From the NCBI GenBank assembly GCA_002737725.1, contig NSIP01000009.1, positions 1-64,000 of the forward strand: a stretch of DNA of 64,000 bases. The letters are read 5' to 3'. Made by a program: the position numbers and the translations under genes. The DNA is from Rhodospirillaceae bacterium. Lineage in GTDB: Bacteria; Pseudomonadota; Alphaproteobacteria; Rhodospirillales; Rhodospirillaceae. The notes under the pieces are model-generated. The model saw only the letters and a list, made by a program, of their open reading frames with translations, was not told where the DNA came from and did not search any database. Each line of letters begins with the position of its first letter. The stretch's first letter is position 1. Shown in pieces: positions 17,062 to 25,747 of this stretch.

Positions 17062-17819
17062 CCACGCAGCCCCTCTCCTCAACGGCGGGGCCGCCCTGTG
17101 ACATCAGCAACATGTCTTATGCCGGGCCGGTCGTGGCGTTTGATAACGTCTATAAAATTTACGGCAAGGGCGAGTCCGAGGTGCGCGCGCTCGATGGCGT
17201 GACATTGCAAATCAACGCGGGCGACTTTGTGGCCGTGATGGGGCCATCAGGCTCGGGCAAATCCACCTGTATGAATATTCTCGGCTGCCTTGATGTGCCC
17301 ACATCTGGGCGTCACCTGTTCAAGGGTGTCAACGTTTCAGATTTAGATCGCGATCAACGTGCGCTGCTGCGGCGCCATTTTCTGGGGTTCGTGTTCCAGG
17401 GCTTTAATTTGCTGGCCCGCACGACCGCCCTTGAGAATCTTGAGCTTCCTCTCATCTATCGTCGGATCGACAAGAAAACCCGCCGAGAGATGGCCATGGA
17501 AGCATTGCGTGTGGTGGGCTTGACGGGGCGCGAGCACCACACGCCCTCCGAACTGTCAGGCGGACAACAACAACGTGTCGCCATTGCACGCGCCATTGTC
17601 ACCCAGCCCTCATTGCTTTTGGCTGATGAACCTACCGGAAACCTCGATAGTGCGCGCAGCCACGAGATTATGGAACTGTTGACCAAGTTTAATCGCGAGC
17701 AAGGGCTCACGGTTGTGTTGGTGACGCACGAAGAGGACATTGCTGCGTTTGCCCATCGCCGCATCGAATTTCGCGATGGCAAAATCCTACGTCAAACCGA
17801 TACACGTAAGCCCAGGTAA
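17058..17819 (+). CDS. MacB-type ABC transporter ATP-binding protein
   Basis: Lipoprotein-export/MacB-class ATPase (LolD-like). It shows Walker A GPSGSGKS, Q-loop in FVFQGFNLLARTTALENLEL, signature LSGGQQQRVAIARAI, Walker B LLADEPTGNLD and the H-loop in VLVTHEEDIA. The 253-residue product powers the permease encoded 6 bases downstream. ATG 17058 overlaps the adaptor stop, while ATG 17115 (MSYAGPVVAF) would give the more typical N-terminus. In E. coli MacB ATPase and permease are fused; here they are separate, as in many alphaproteobacteria. Confidence 0.9.
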   Translation: MTTQPLSSTAGPPCDISNMSYAGPVVAFDNVYKIYGKGESEVRALDGVTLQINAGDFVAVMGPSGSGKSTCMNILGCLDVPTSGRHLFKGVNVSDLDRDQRALLRRHFLGFVFQGFNLLARTTALENLELPLIYRRIDKKTRREMAMEALRVVGLTGREHHTPSELSGGQQQRVAIARAIVTQPSLLLADEPTGNLDSARSHEIMELLTKFNREQGLTVVLVTHEEDIAAFAHRRIEFRDGKILRQTDTRKPR

Positions 17820-17825
17820 ACCAGC

Positions 17826-19034
17826 ATGTTCGCCAATACGCTTCTCATGTGTCTGCGCGAAATCCGGCGCAATCTGCTGCGGTCTGGTTTGACGGTGCTG
17901 GGAATTATCATCGGCGTAGCGGCGGTGATCGTGATTGTCACGCTGGGTGCTGGCACGACCAAGCAGGTACAAGAAGAAATCGGCAAAATGGGGTCCAACA
18001 TGCTTGTGCTCTCGCCTGGCGGCGAACGGCGCATGGGGGGTGCGGCCACAACATCGGCACCCTTCGAGTTGGCTGATCTGACGGCAATTCGTCGCGAGGT
18101 GAATACACTTTCTGGTGCGACGCCCGTGAACATGCGTCCCATGCAGGTGATCGTCGGCAACGAGAATCGCCGCGTAAACATTATGGGCACCGACAACGAT
18201 TTCAGCACTGTGCGTAATTGGAAAGTCACCGAAGGCCGTTTGTTCATGCCCAGCGAGATGAAGTCGGGCAAGGCCGTGTGCATCATCGGTGAAACCATCA
18301 AGAAAGATATGTTTGCCGGTCAGACACCCTTGGGTGCGACGTTGCGCATCGGCAAGGTCACCTGCAATGTTATCGGGGTGCTTGAGCCCAAAGGGCAAGC
18401 CATGTTCGGTGGCGATCAAGACGAGATCATTGCCGTTCCCATTGCCATGTTTCAGCGTCGCCTCAGCGGTAAAACGAGCGTCGATTCGATTTACATCTCG
18501 GCTAACAGTGAAGATGAAATTGTTGAGGCCAAAGCCGAGGTGGAGAAACTGATGAAAGAGCGCCGCAACATCGGCGAGGACGGTCAGGTGGACTTCAATG
18601 TGCGTGACATGAAGGAAGTGTCCAACATGGTGCAGTCCACCACGGGCGTTCTCACGGGCTTTCTCAGCGCTATTGCCGCCGTCAGTCTGTTGGTCGGCGG
18701 GATCGGGATCATGAACATTATGTTGGTCTCGGTGACGGAACGCACGCGCGAGATCGGTATCCGCATGGCAATTGGTGCGACCGAGAGGGAAGTTCTGCTG
18801 CAATTCCTGGTCGAGGCCGCCATGTTATCGGCCTTCGGCGGCCTTGCAGGAATCACGCTGGGCTTGCTAGGCGCTGCCGGACTTGCGCCTGTGCTGAATG
18901 TGCCGTTTACGTTGCAATTCTCGACCGTGTTCACCGCCTTTGCGTTTTCAGCGATGGTTGGTGTGGTGTTCGGCTACATGCCTGCGCGCCGGGCAGCCCG
19001 CCTCGACCCCATCGAAGCGCTGCGGCACGAGTAA
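17826..19034 (+). CDS. MacB-type ABC transporter permease
   Basis: 402 residues with the MacB plan: an N-terminal membrane span (SGLTVLGIIIGVAAVIVIVT), a large periplasmic MacB_PCD domain (about 45-235) and three C-terminal spans forming the FtsX domain (FLSAIAAVSLLVGGIGIMNI, VTERTREIGIRMAIGA, the last ending PARRAARLDPIEALRHE). It pairs with the adaptor and ATPase upstream as a mechanotransmission-type exporter. The ATG follows AAACCAGC with no strong ribosome site, suggesting translational coupling. No outer-membrane TolC partner is adjacent. Confidence 0.9.
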   Translation: MFANTLLMCLREIRRNLLRSGLTVLGIIIGVAAVIVIVTLGAGTTKQVQEEIGKMGSNMLVLSPGGERRMGGAATTSAPFELADLTAIRREVNTLSGATPVNMRPMQVIVGNENRRVNIMGTDNDFSTVRNWKVTEGRLFMPSEMKSGKAVCIIGETIKKDMFAGQTPLGATLRIGKVTCNVIGVLEPKGQAMFGGDQDEIIAVPIAMFQRRLSGKTSVDSIYISANSEDEIVEAKAEVEKLMKERRNIGEDGQVDFNVRDMKEVSNMVQSTTGVLTGFLSAIAAVSLLVGGIGIMNIMLVSVTERTREIGIRMAIGATEREVLLQFLVEAAMLSAFGGLAGITLGLLGAAGLAPVLNVPFTLQFSTVFTAFAFSAMVGVVFGYMPARRAARLDPIEALRHE

Positions 19035-19109
19035 TTTTGATCCATCTTTCCAGCATGCGGGCACAAAAGCCAGCGCGGCCAAAGCAGCTGGAGACTGAAT
19101 ACTCTCAAT

Positions 19110-19197
19110 CGTCATCACCCGCGAAAGCGGGTGATTCAGGGTAAAATGCGAGATCGGAGTTTGCCGCTCTGGATACCCCGCTTTCGAGGGGTATGAC
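19110..19197. repeat. CGTCA...TGAC intergenic mosaic repeat
   Basis: The element starts CGTCATCACCCGCGAAAGCG, has an inner copy of the inverted arm (CCCGCTTTCGAGGGG) and ends GTATGAC. Termini and internal palindromes match those at 44955 and 49294. It lies between two convergent genes and probably forms hairpins in RNA. It resembles the widespread non-coding mosaic repeats of alphaproteobacteria. Confidence 0.6.
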
Positions 19198-19208
19198 AAA
19201 AAATAAAA

Positions 19209-20096
19209 TTACTTCGCGCGCTTCTCATCAATCTCTTTTTTCACGCCGACCCATGAATTGACGGACGCGCGTGCATCATCTAAGGGCGGGGCCGTCGTAT
19301 AGACGGAAAATTCATTCAGCACCTTACTGCGCAAGGGCTCGCGGACTTCGCTCATGTCTTTGATCGGGAACCATGTGCTGGTCAGTACCGTTTGGCCCTC
19401 ACGCCCCGCCATTTTCATCCACGGCAACCACGGCGAAATACGCGACCACACCGAGGAGCCGCGAACCGGCAGGGGCTTCGCCGTGTTCAGCCAATCAGCC
19501 ACGGGAACAAAAATGCTGCGCAGTTCCAAAACTGAATACTTCCCGCCGACATAGTCTTGGTAGTCACCACTCATAATGCCGTCGCGGAAAAAATGGTTGG
19601 CGCGCTGAGTATTCGCAAGTCCGTTGACGATTTGGCCTTCCCAGGCCACGGGTTTTCCGTCTTTGCCATAAGCATATTTTGGTTCGGGCATGTTCACCGG
19701 GTCGTTGAACATGTGAATCACTTCCACAGTCTCACCCGTGTAAGGATTGGCCCACGTATCGATAATTTTTCCGGTTGCGGGGTCGAGATAAAACATGATC
19801 TCGCGGCTCACCGAGCGATAGCCAGGCCCACGTTTGGGGTCGTCATAAGTTTGGCAGGCCGCCGTATTCAGGCCCTGCACGTTAAACAAGCGCTTGTCGG
19901 CTTCGCCTTGTCGGCGGCCCAGAATTTGTCCGCTCATCCAGCGCATGGCGGGATTTTCTGGATCGGGCGAACAGCTGAGCCTGATCTCGGCCGCGATCAC
20001 GTCTTCAGGCTTCGTCAGATCAAGCATCCGGCTCTGTGCAGCCGAGGCAAGTAAAGCCATGCAGGTGGTTACAATGAAAGAAAGGCGTTGTGTCAT
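19209..20096 (-). CDS. DUF1838 secreted protein
   Basis: 295 residues with a signal peptide (MTQRLSFIVTTCMALLASAA, cleavage after AAQS). The mature sequence LDLTKPEDVIAAEIRLSCSP, SREIMFYLDPATGKIIDTWA and NPYTGETVEVIHMFNDPVNM is diagnostic of DUF1838. The family is exported and uncharacterised; its length here is normal. No catalytic residues can be named. It is separated from the upstream cupin gene by a terminator, so it is transcribed alone. ATG 20096 follows AGGAGCTCCCG-type sequence on its own strand weakly. Confidence 0.75.
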   Translation of the reverse strand: MTQRLSFIVTTCMALLASAAQSRMLDLTKPEDVIAAEIRLSCSPDPENPAMRWMSGQILGRRQGEADKRLFNVQGLNTAACQTYDDPKRGPGYRSVSREIMFYLDPATGKIIDTWANPYTGETVEVIHMFNDPVNMPEPKYAYGKDGKPVAWEGQIVNGLANTQRANHFFRDGIMSGDYQDYVGGKYSVLELRSIFVPVADWLNTAKPLPVRGSSVWSRISPWLPWMKMAGREGQTVLTSTWFPIKDMSEVREPLRSKVLNEFSVYTTAPPLDDARASVNSWVGVKKEIDEKRAK

Positions 20097-20144
20097 AGGA
20101 GCTCCCGATATGATGAAGCCCCAAGGCTAGCACGCGCCGAAAGA

Positions 20145-20169
20145 AAAAGGCCCCCGTCGGGGACCTTTT
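20145..20169 (-). terminator. Terminator of the cupin gene
   Basis: A stem AAAAGG-CCCC / GGGG-CCTTTT with one mismatch pair and a short loop, flanked by A and T runs. It lies 22 bases past the cupin stop on the minus strand. Confidence 0.7.
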
Positions 20170-20190
20170 AGCTCGCATTACGGTCGTCGA

Positions 20191-20712
20191 TTAGCGTTTC
20201 TTTTTCTTCTTGGCTCCGGCTTTGGCCACCTGCTTCTGCGGGGTCTTGGTAAAGCCACTGTGGCCCTTTTTATCTTCGTACAAATAAAGTTTCGTATCGG
20301 TGTAAGTAATGAAATCAGGTATCAGGTTCGTCCCGGCCTCAAGATAAATCACAGGGCGAGCAGACTTATTGACGAGATGGTGGCCATCTTTGCTGCCTTT
20401 GGGAAAGCCTGCGCACATACCTGTCGATAAAATTTGCTCGCCGGCGTCGGTCACCAGTGTGGCTTCACCGTCTACAATGTAAACGAATTCGTCGTTGTTC
20501 GAATGATGATGACGCATGGACGAGGCCGCGCCTTGCATCAACGTCGTCAAATTCACGCCAAAATCGGTCAGGCCTAGCGCTGGGCCGAGCCTTCGTTTCA
20601 AGCGGCCCTGCACAACTTTATCATAGGGTGGCGGGTACATTGTTTTGCTGCTCGCAGGCAGCTCAAGCGGCTCAAGCGCGGGCAGGCGAATGGGGAAACG
20701 TTTCAAAGCCAT
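20191..20712 (-). CDS. Cupin-domain protein
   Basis: 173 residues with a single cupin beta-barrel. Motif 1 is the SSMRHHHSNNDEFVYIVDGE stretch (metal-binding His/His/Glu), motif 2 is GMCAGFPKGSKDGHHLVNKS. The start fits MALKRFPIRLPALEP. The C-terminus is an unusual Lys-rich tail (KAGAKKKKKR) that could contact nucleic acid or membrane, or be a degenerate extension. Enzymatic role unknown; such proteins include sugar-binding, dioxygenase-like and regulatory members. It is monocistronic with its own terminator. Confidence 0.75.
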   Translation of the reverse strand: MALKRFPIRLPALEPLELPASSKTMYPPPYDKVVQGRLKRRLGPALGLTDFGVNLTTLMQGAASSMRHHHSNNDEFVYIVDGEATLVTDAGEQILSTGMCAGFPKGSKDGHHLVNKSARPVIYLEAGTNLIPDFITYTDTKLYLYEDKKGHSGFTKTPQKQVAKAGAKKKKKR

Positions 20713-20780
20713 CTGGACCTCATCACAATGCGAACGGGTGCGCAGCTTAGTTCATCATTCAAGAAATTGGAAACCGGTTT

Positions 20781-21260
20781 TCACTTCGGATCATCCGGGT
20801 CGCGCTGAATCAAGTTCACCAAAATCCCGTCGGGGTCCATGAACACCATTTCGGGCTGGCCTTTGGTCGCGGTGACTTGCAGGTGCGTTGGTGGGCAAAC
20901 AACAGTGTGGCCACCTTTGATCAGTTTTTGATGAATTTCTTCAACATCATCGCAATAAAAAACCAAACATACCTCGCCAACATTCACGCCATCTTTGCGC
21001 TTTGTAAATGTAGGTGGGGCAGGATTAGAGACCTCGAATAATCCCACCATCCCGCGATTAGGCCCGGCAGCGTATTTTAAGATTTTATATTTGATCTTCG
21101 AACTGGCGGGCATGCCCAGCAATTTGGCCCCAGCGGGATGGCTCAGGTCACCCTCGGCATAAACCCCCGTCAGCCCCAAAATCCCGGTATAGAACGCGAT
21201 TGATTTTTCGATGTTGCTCACCATGAGGGCCGAGCGAACCATCGTTCCGACATGCGCCAT
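20781..21260 (-). CDS. VOC-family (glyoxalase/bleomycin-resistance-like) protein
   Basis: 159 residues with two beta-alpha-beta-beta-beta modules: SALMVSNIEKSIAFYTGILG opens the first and VCLVFYCDDVEEIHQKLIKG the second. It ends with the family-typical VFMDPDGILVNLIQRDP. VOC enzymes bind a metal with His/Glu residues. The substrate is not predictable from this sequence. It lies divergent to the cytochrome b561 gene. Undamaged, in contrast to the two other VOC genes in this window. Confidence 0.75.
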   Translation of the reverse strand: MAHVGTMVRSALMVSNIEKSIAFYTGILGLTGVYAEGDLSHPAGAKLLGMPASSKIKYKILKYAAGPNRGMVGLFEVSNPAPPTFTKRKDGVNVGEVCLVFYCDDVEEIHQKLIKGGHTVVCPPTHLQVTATKGQPEMVFMDPDGILVNLIQRDPDDPK

Positions 21261-21404
21261 TTTGTTGTCTCCTTTAATATTCAGTCACAACACTGTGGCA
21301 TGTCTTTGGGCCGGGATGAAGCCGCCCATGGCTGGTAAAAAAGGTGATTTCTCTTTGAAGGACGGCCTAGGATGCGGTGGAAAATAAAATGGGGGAGCGC
21401 ACAC

Positions 21405-21983
21405 ATGTCCTACACCAACACCGAATCTGAATGGGGCACAATCGCCAAAACCTTGCATTGGCTGATTGGCGTGATGATTGTCCTCCAACTGATCATGGGC
21501 TGGCTGTTTACGCTGCGGGTATTTCCGGGCCCGGTGCAGTCTCAATTGGTTTTAAATTTCCACATCCCAGTTGGCGTGACGGTGTTGGGGCTCGGTCTCA
21601 TTCGCCTGCTGTGGCGCTTTGCCAACGTGCGTCCGCCCTTGCCGTCGAACATGACGTGGTGGGAGCACTTGTTAGCCAACGGCTCGCACACGTATTTATA
21701 TATGGCCATGATCGCTATGCCCTTAACTGGATGGATCGCTACCAGCGGGTTCGGCGGACCAGTGACGTGGTTCGGAGGCATTGGTTTGCCTGCGCTCGTG
21801 GCCACAGAAGCCAAAGAAACAGGGCGGCCTTTGACGAATCTTTTCTCGCAGATGCACTACTGGGTGGCGGTGGGGTTGACTCTGGTTTTTGTTGCCCACG
21901 CAGCAGGAGCGCTTCGTCATCATTTTGGCCTGAAGGATGCGACGCTGGCACTCATGCTGCCCAAGGGCTGGGTGCCCCGCTAA
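21405..21983 (+). CDS. Cytochrome b561 family membrane protein
   Basis: 192 residues, four membrane spans and the prokaryotic b561 (Ni/Fe-hydrogenase cytochrome b-like) pattern: KTLHWLIGVMIVLQLIMGWL, the H-x-P-x-G motif in NFHIPVGVTVLGLGLIRLLW, ANGSHTYLYMAMIAMPLTGW, and HYWVAVGLTLVFVAHAAGAL. The His residues are candidate haem ligands for quinol-side electron transfer. ATG 21405 is chosen over 21372 because GGGGAGCG precedes it and the family starts just before the first His-containing helix. Redox partner unknown. Confidence 0.85.
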   Translation: MSYTNTESEWGTIAKTLHWLIGVMIVLQLIMGWLFTLRVFPGPVQSQLVLNFHIPVGVTVLGLGLIRLLWRFANVRPPLPSNMTWWEHLLANGSHTYLYMAMIAMPLTGWIATSGFGGPVTWFGGIGLPALVATEAKETGRPLTNLFSQMHYWVAVGLTLVFVAHAAGALRHHFGLKDATLALMLPKGWVPR

Positions 21984-22058
21984 CGCCCGGCCCCTTTCCA
22001 AGGGCTGCCTTGCAAGCTATATGCAGCTTAAGTCTAAGCTTCACACCGGAGCATCGTC

Positions 22059-23465
22059 TTGGGTCGCACGCTGATTGATAAGCTTTGGGATACGCACGTG
22101 GTCGCAGATTTGGGTGATGGCGCGTCGTTGCTGTATATCGACCGCATCTTCCTGCACGAGCGTACGGGCTCAGTCTCGCTTCAGGAGTTGAAAGCCAAAG
22201 GCCATGCTGTGCGGCATAAAGAACATGTGTTCGTGACGATGGATCACATCGTCGACACCTTACCCGGACGAGGTGATAAAACCCTGATGCCGTCGGGCAC
22301 TGATTTTATTACCGCCACCCGCGCCACCGCCCTTGAGGCGGGGCTTAACCTGTTTGATGTCACTGACGAGCGCCAGGGCATTGTCCATGTCGTGTCGGCC
22401 GAGCAGGGGATTACGTTGCCGGGCTTCACGCAAGTTTGCCCCGATAGCCATACCTGCACCTTGGGCGCGCTGGGCGCGCTGGCCTGGGGCATTGGGTCGA
22501 GCGAAGGCGAGCACGCGCTGGCCACCAAAACGCTGGCCGTGACCAAGCCTAAATCCATGCGCATCGTCTTTAACGGCGCGCTAGGTTACGGCGTGACATC
22601 CAAAGACATGATCTTGCATCTTATCGGCAGGTACGGTGCGGCTGGTGGCTCGGGTTATGCCATCACCTTCACCGGCCCCGCCATTGCCGCGCTGCCGCAG
22701 GAAAATCGCTTCACCATTTGCAATATGGCGGTGGAGTTTGGTGCCTTCGCCGGCGTTATACCGCCCGATGAGACAACCTTTGAATATGTGAAGGGCCGCT
22801 CTTATGCGCCCAAGGGTGCTGCATTCGATACCGCCGTTGCCTCATGGCGCTTGTTGAACGATGACGCCGATGCGGCATACGACCGCGAGATCGTGGTCGA
22901 CTGCGCCGACATCGTGCCGACCATTACCTGGGGCACTAGTCCCGGCCAAACATTGCGCATCGACGGCGCGGTGCCAAACCCCATCGACGCCAAAGATGCC
23001 AACACACGCGCCGCCATGGACAAAGCGCTGGAGTACATGGGCGTTGCTCCCGGCCAAAAGTTGGAAGGCTTAGCCATCGATGCAGCGTTCATTGGCTCGT
23101 GCACCAACTCGCGCCTGTCAGATTTACGTGCGGTCGCTGCCGTGGTGAAGGGGCGTCATGTGTCGCCGAACCTGAAAAAGGCCGTGATCGTGCCGGGCTC
23201 GACCCAAGTCAAACGCGCCGCCGAGCGCGAAGGCCTACATGAGATTTTTAAGGCGGCTGGGTTCGAGTGGCGCGAGTCTGGGTGCTCGATGTGTTTTAAT
23301 GCGGGTGGCGAGTCCATGGGCGAGAAGTGGCGCGTGGTCAGCTCCACTAACCGCAATTTCGAAAACCGCCAAGGCCCCAAGACGCGTACACATTTAGCCA
23401 GTCCAATCACCGTCGCCGCATCTGCGCTGATAGGTGCGATTGCTGATGTGCGGAAGTTGGGCTAG
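22059..23465 (+). CDS. leuC: 3-isopropylmalate dehydratase large subunit
   Basis: LeuC with LeuD isomerises 2-isopropylmalate to 3-isopropylmalate in leucine synthesis. The 468-residue product has the expected length and the three [4Fe-4S] ligands Cys348 (GSCTNSR), Cys409 and Cys412 (CSMC). It also has HTCTLGALGALAWGIGSSEG and the start TLIDKLWDTHVV. Translation starts at TTG 22059, since no ATG precedes the family N-terminus in frame. leuD begins 6 bases after its stop, so the pair is translationally linked. No leuB or leuA is present in the window. Confidence 0.95.
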   Translation: MGRTLIDKLWDTHVVADLGDGASLLYIDRIFLHERTGSVSLQELKAKGHAVRHKEHVFVTMDHIVDTLPGRGDKTLMPSGTDFITATRATALEAGLNLFDVTDERQGIVHVVSAEQGITLPGFTQVCPDSHTCTLGALGALAWGIGSSEGEHALATKTLAVTKPKSMRIVFNGALGYGVTSKDMILHLIGRYGAAGGSGYAITFTGPAIAALPQENRFTICNMAVEFGAFAGVIPPDETTFEYVKGRSYAPKGAAFDTAVASWRLLNDDADAAYDREIVVDCADIVPTITWGTSPGQTLRIDGAVPNPIDAKDANTRAAMDKALEYMGVAPGQKLEGLAIDAAFIGSCTNSRLSDLRAVAAVVKGRHVSPNLKKAVIVPGSTQVKRAAEREGLHEIFKAAGFEWRESGCSMCFNAGGESMGEKWRVVSSTNRNFENRQGPKTRTHLASPITVAASALIGAIADVRKLG

Positions 23466-23470
23466 CCGAC

Positions 23471-24100
23471 ATGGAAAAATTTGTTCACCTCAAAGCCATT
23501 GCCGCACCATTGCTGCGTGTGAATATCGACACCGATGTCATCATCCCCAGCCGCGAGATGAAGGGCGTGAGCAAAACTGGCTTATCGGTCGGCATGTTCG
23601 CCAACTGGCGCTACACCGATGTGGCTGCACGCGCGGCCAACCCCGAGTTTGTGCTCAACCGCGCGCCCTTCGACAAAGCCCAAATTTTGCTGACGGGCGA
23701 TAACTTCGGCTGCGGCTCTTCGCGCGAACATGCGGTCTGGGCCATGAGAGAATGGGGCTTTTGGGCCGTCATCGCGCCTAGTTTCGGAGCCATCTACTAC
23801 GGCAACTGCGTGCGAAATGGTATCTTGCCGGTGGTGCTGCCCGATGAGGCCGTACGCGCCATCGCCGCCTGGGTGGAACAGGCGCCAGCTATGAATCAGG
23901 TCGAAATCGACCTCCCAACACAGAAAGTTTATGCGGCAGGGGTAGTTTATGCATTTTCCATTGGTGATTCCGACAAGGACATGCTGTTGGAAGGGCTCGA
24001 CCCCATTGGCGTGACGCTGAAGCGTGACCCCGCCATTCAAGCCTTCGAGACCAAGGACCGCGTCATGCGCCCTTGGGTGTATATTAACGGTCCGGCGTAA
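23471..24100 (+). CDS. leuD: 3-isopropylmalate dehydratase small subunit
   Basis: Small swivelling domain of the isomerase, cytoplasmic partner of LeuC. The 209-residue product carries LLRVNIDTDVIIPSREMKGV, NFGCGSSREHAVWAMREWGF and FGAIYYGNCVRNGILPVVLP, all family hallmarks. ATG 23471 follows TAGCCGAC with tight spacing to leuC. The gene is complete, and the next gene begins 22 bases on, possibly in the same transcript although unrelated in function. Confidence 0.95.
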   Translation: MEKFVHLKAIAAPLLRVNIDTDVIIPSREMKGVSKTGLSVGMFANWRYTDVAARAANPEFVLNRAPFDKAQILLTGDNFGCGSSREHAVWAMREWGFWAVIAPSFGAIYYGNCVRNGILPVVLPDEAVRAIAAWVEQAPAMNQVEIDLPTQKVYAAGVVYAFSIGDSDKDMLLEGLDPIGVTLKRDPAIQAFETKDRVMRPWVYINGPA

Positions 24101-24121
24101 GGGCCATCAGTTCGGTTTATC

Positions 24122-24802
24122 ATGGTCAATACGTCTCAAGACTTCGATCGCATTTACAAGAAATTCCAAGCCCCGATCTCAAAGCGCTACGACTGTGGGC
24201 AAAAGTGCGCGCCGCTGAATGCTGGTATCCCCGTCTGCTGCGATCATGATCGCGCGGTCCCGATTGCCGATAAGGGCGAGTGGGATTTGCTACGCAAGCG
24301 CACAGATCTATGGAGTATCTACACACCCAAAAATAAGACCGAAGAAAAAGAATTTGGCGACTTGGCCGAGGGGTGCCAATCCATCATCTGCAAGGGCGCG
24401 AAATTTTGCGAACGCGAAAACCGCACCATTGCCTGCCGGGCGTTTCCGTTCTTCCCGTATTTCACCAAAGAAAAAGAACTGTTCGGCTTAGGCTACTACT
24501 GGGGTTTTGAAGGGTTGTGTTGGGTGATTTCCAATCTCACCATTGTCGAGAAGCCGTTTATCGACGAAATGATCGCCGCCAGCGAATCGATCTTCGCGAA
24601 AGACAAAGAAGAACACGATACATATATTGGTTACTCGGCCACCATGCGTGGCGTGTTTACTAAACGGAATCGCAAAATTCCGCTCCTGGGCCGCGATGGA
24701 AAACTCTATTGGGTTTTGCCGGGCTCGGGCGGCGAGATTGTAAAAGCCACCAAAGCCGAATTTGAAACCAAGCTGACTAAATTTCCCAAGGGCTTTAAGT
24801 AG
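24122..24802 (+). CDS. Cys-rich YkgJ/CxxC-like metal-binding protein
   Basis: 226 residues with a cluster of cysteines in the pattern of YkgJ-type (UPF0153) Zn/Fe-chelating proteins: CGQKCAPL (about residue 23), PVCCDHD, then CQSIICKGAKFCERENRTIA with a following CRAFPFFPYF. The family motif of spaced Cys ending in RP-x-xC/CRxFPF supports the call. Function is unproven; these proteins may hold a metal cluster. The C-terminus (KLYWVLPGSGGEIVKATKAE) is soluble. It follows leuD closely and the EamA gene starts 4 bases after its stop. Confidence 0.6.
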   Translation: MVNTSQDFDRIYKKFQAPISKRYDCGQKCAPLNAGIPVCCDHDRAVPIADKGEWDLLRKRTDLWSIYTPKNKTEEKEFGDLAEGCQSIICKGAKFCERENRTIACRAFPFFPYFTKEKELFGLGYYWGFEGLCWVISNLTIVEKPFIDEMIAASESIFAKDKEEHDTYIGYSATMRGVFTKRNRKIPLLGRDGKLYWVLPGSGGEIVKATKAEFETKLTKFPKGFK

Positions 24803-24805
24803 TTC

Positions 24806-25711
24806 ATGCTTGAGCCCTGGATCTTACTGACACTTGGAGCGTCGGTGATTCAGAACGTCCGCTCGGTCTTGCAAAAAAATCTCGCGGCCGAGCTTTCAGT
24901 AGTGGGCGTCACCTATGCACGCTTTCTGTTCGGCCTCCCGCTAGCTTTTGTGTTTATGGCCTTGGCTATGAATGCCACAGGCTCGCTCTTGCCGACGCCG
25001 TCGGGATTGTTCTTTGTGTATGCTGTGGTGGGCGGCGTGTGCCAAATATTTGGTAACTTAATTTTTATCAACCTCATCGGCTTTGCCAACTTCACCATCA
25101 GCACCACTTATTCCAAAACCGAAACGGTTCTGGCGGGGCTCTTTTCATTTATCATTCTCAACGACGTGCTCAGCATTCTGGGGTTGGGGGGTGTTTTGCT
25201 GACATTCGTGGGCGTCATGATTATCGCGGCGGGACGCGAAAAGTTCACGCTGCGCTCGCTGGCCTTCGCCGTCACAGACAAGGCCGCACTCTATGGGCTT
25301 GCTGTTGGTGCCATGTATGCCGTGGCGTCCACTAGTTATCGTGCCGCGTCGTTGTCGCTGGGTGGCGAGGGGTTCGCCCTGCAAGCGATCTATACATTAT
25401 GCTGGGTGTCATTCTTCCAATGCGTGCTGATGGGGGTTTGGATCGCCATCAAATCTCCCATTGTGTTGCGCACCATCCTTCGCCATTGGCGCAAGGCCAT
25501 ATGGCTAGGCCTCACCGGTATGACCGCGTCGGCGTGCTGGTATGGTGCGTTCGCATCACAGAAAGCGGCGTATGTTCTGGCCGTTGGACACGTCGAATTG
25601 ATCTTTGCCTACCTGTCGTCGCGCTTTCTGTACAAAGAGCGCACAAATGATGTCGAACTCGGCGGCATCCTGCTCACCGTCGTCGGCATCATGAGCGTGG
25701 TCTTCGCGTAG
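24806..25711 (+). CDS. EamA/DMT-superfamily permease
   Basis: 301 residues with ten predicted membrane spans arranged as two EamA repeats: WILLTLGASVIQNVRSVLQK opens the first, and the second begins near AALYGLAVGAMYAVASTSYR. The ending LGGILLTVVGIMSVVFA is typical. Members export amino acids, purines or other metabolites, and the substrate is not predictable. ATG 24806 lies 4 bases after the preceding stop, so co-transcription is likely. Complete. Confidence 0.85.
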   Translation: MLEPWILLTLGASVIQNVRSVLQKNLAAELSVVGVTYARFLFGLPLAFVFMALAMNATGSLLPTPSGLFFVYAVVGGVCQIFGNLIFINLIGFANFTISTTYSKTETVLAGLFSFIILNDVLSILGLGGVLLTFVGVMIIAAGREKFTLRSLAFAVTDKAALYGLAVGAMYAVASTSYRAASLSLGGEGFALQAIYTLCWVSFFQCVLMGVWIAIKSPIVLRTILRHWRKAIWLGLTGMTASACWYGAFASQKAAYVLAVGHVELIFAYLSSRFLYKERTNDVELGGILLTVVGIMSVVFA

Positions 25712-25747
25712 AGCATCCGCCCGGAAAAAACGCGACAAAAAAAGAAG

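Noticed and set aside
17787-18803. 338-codon minus-strand open frame opposite the ABC permease
   Set aside because: It lies entirely antisense to a well-matched MacB-type permease, is His-rich as expected for a shadow frame, and resembles no family.
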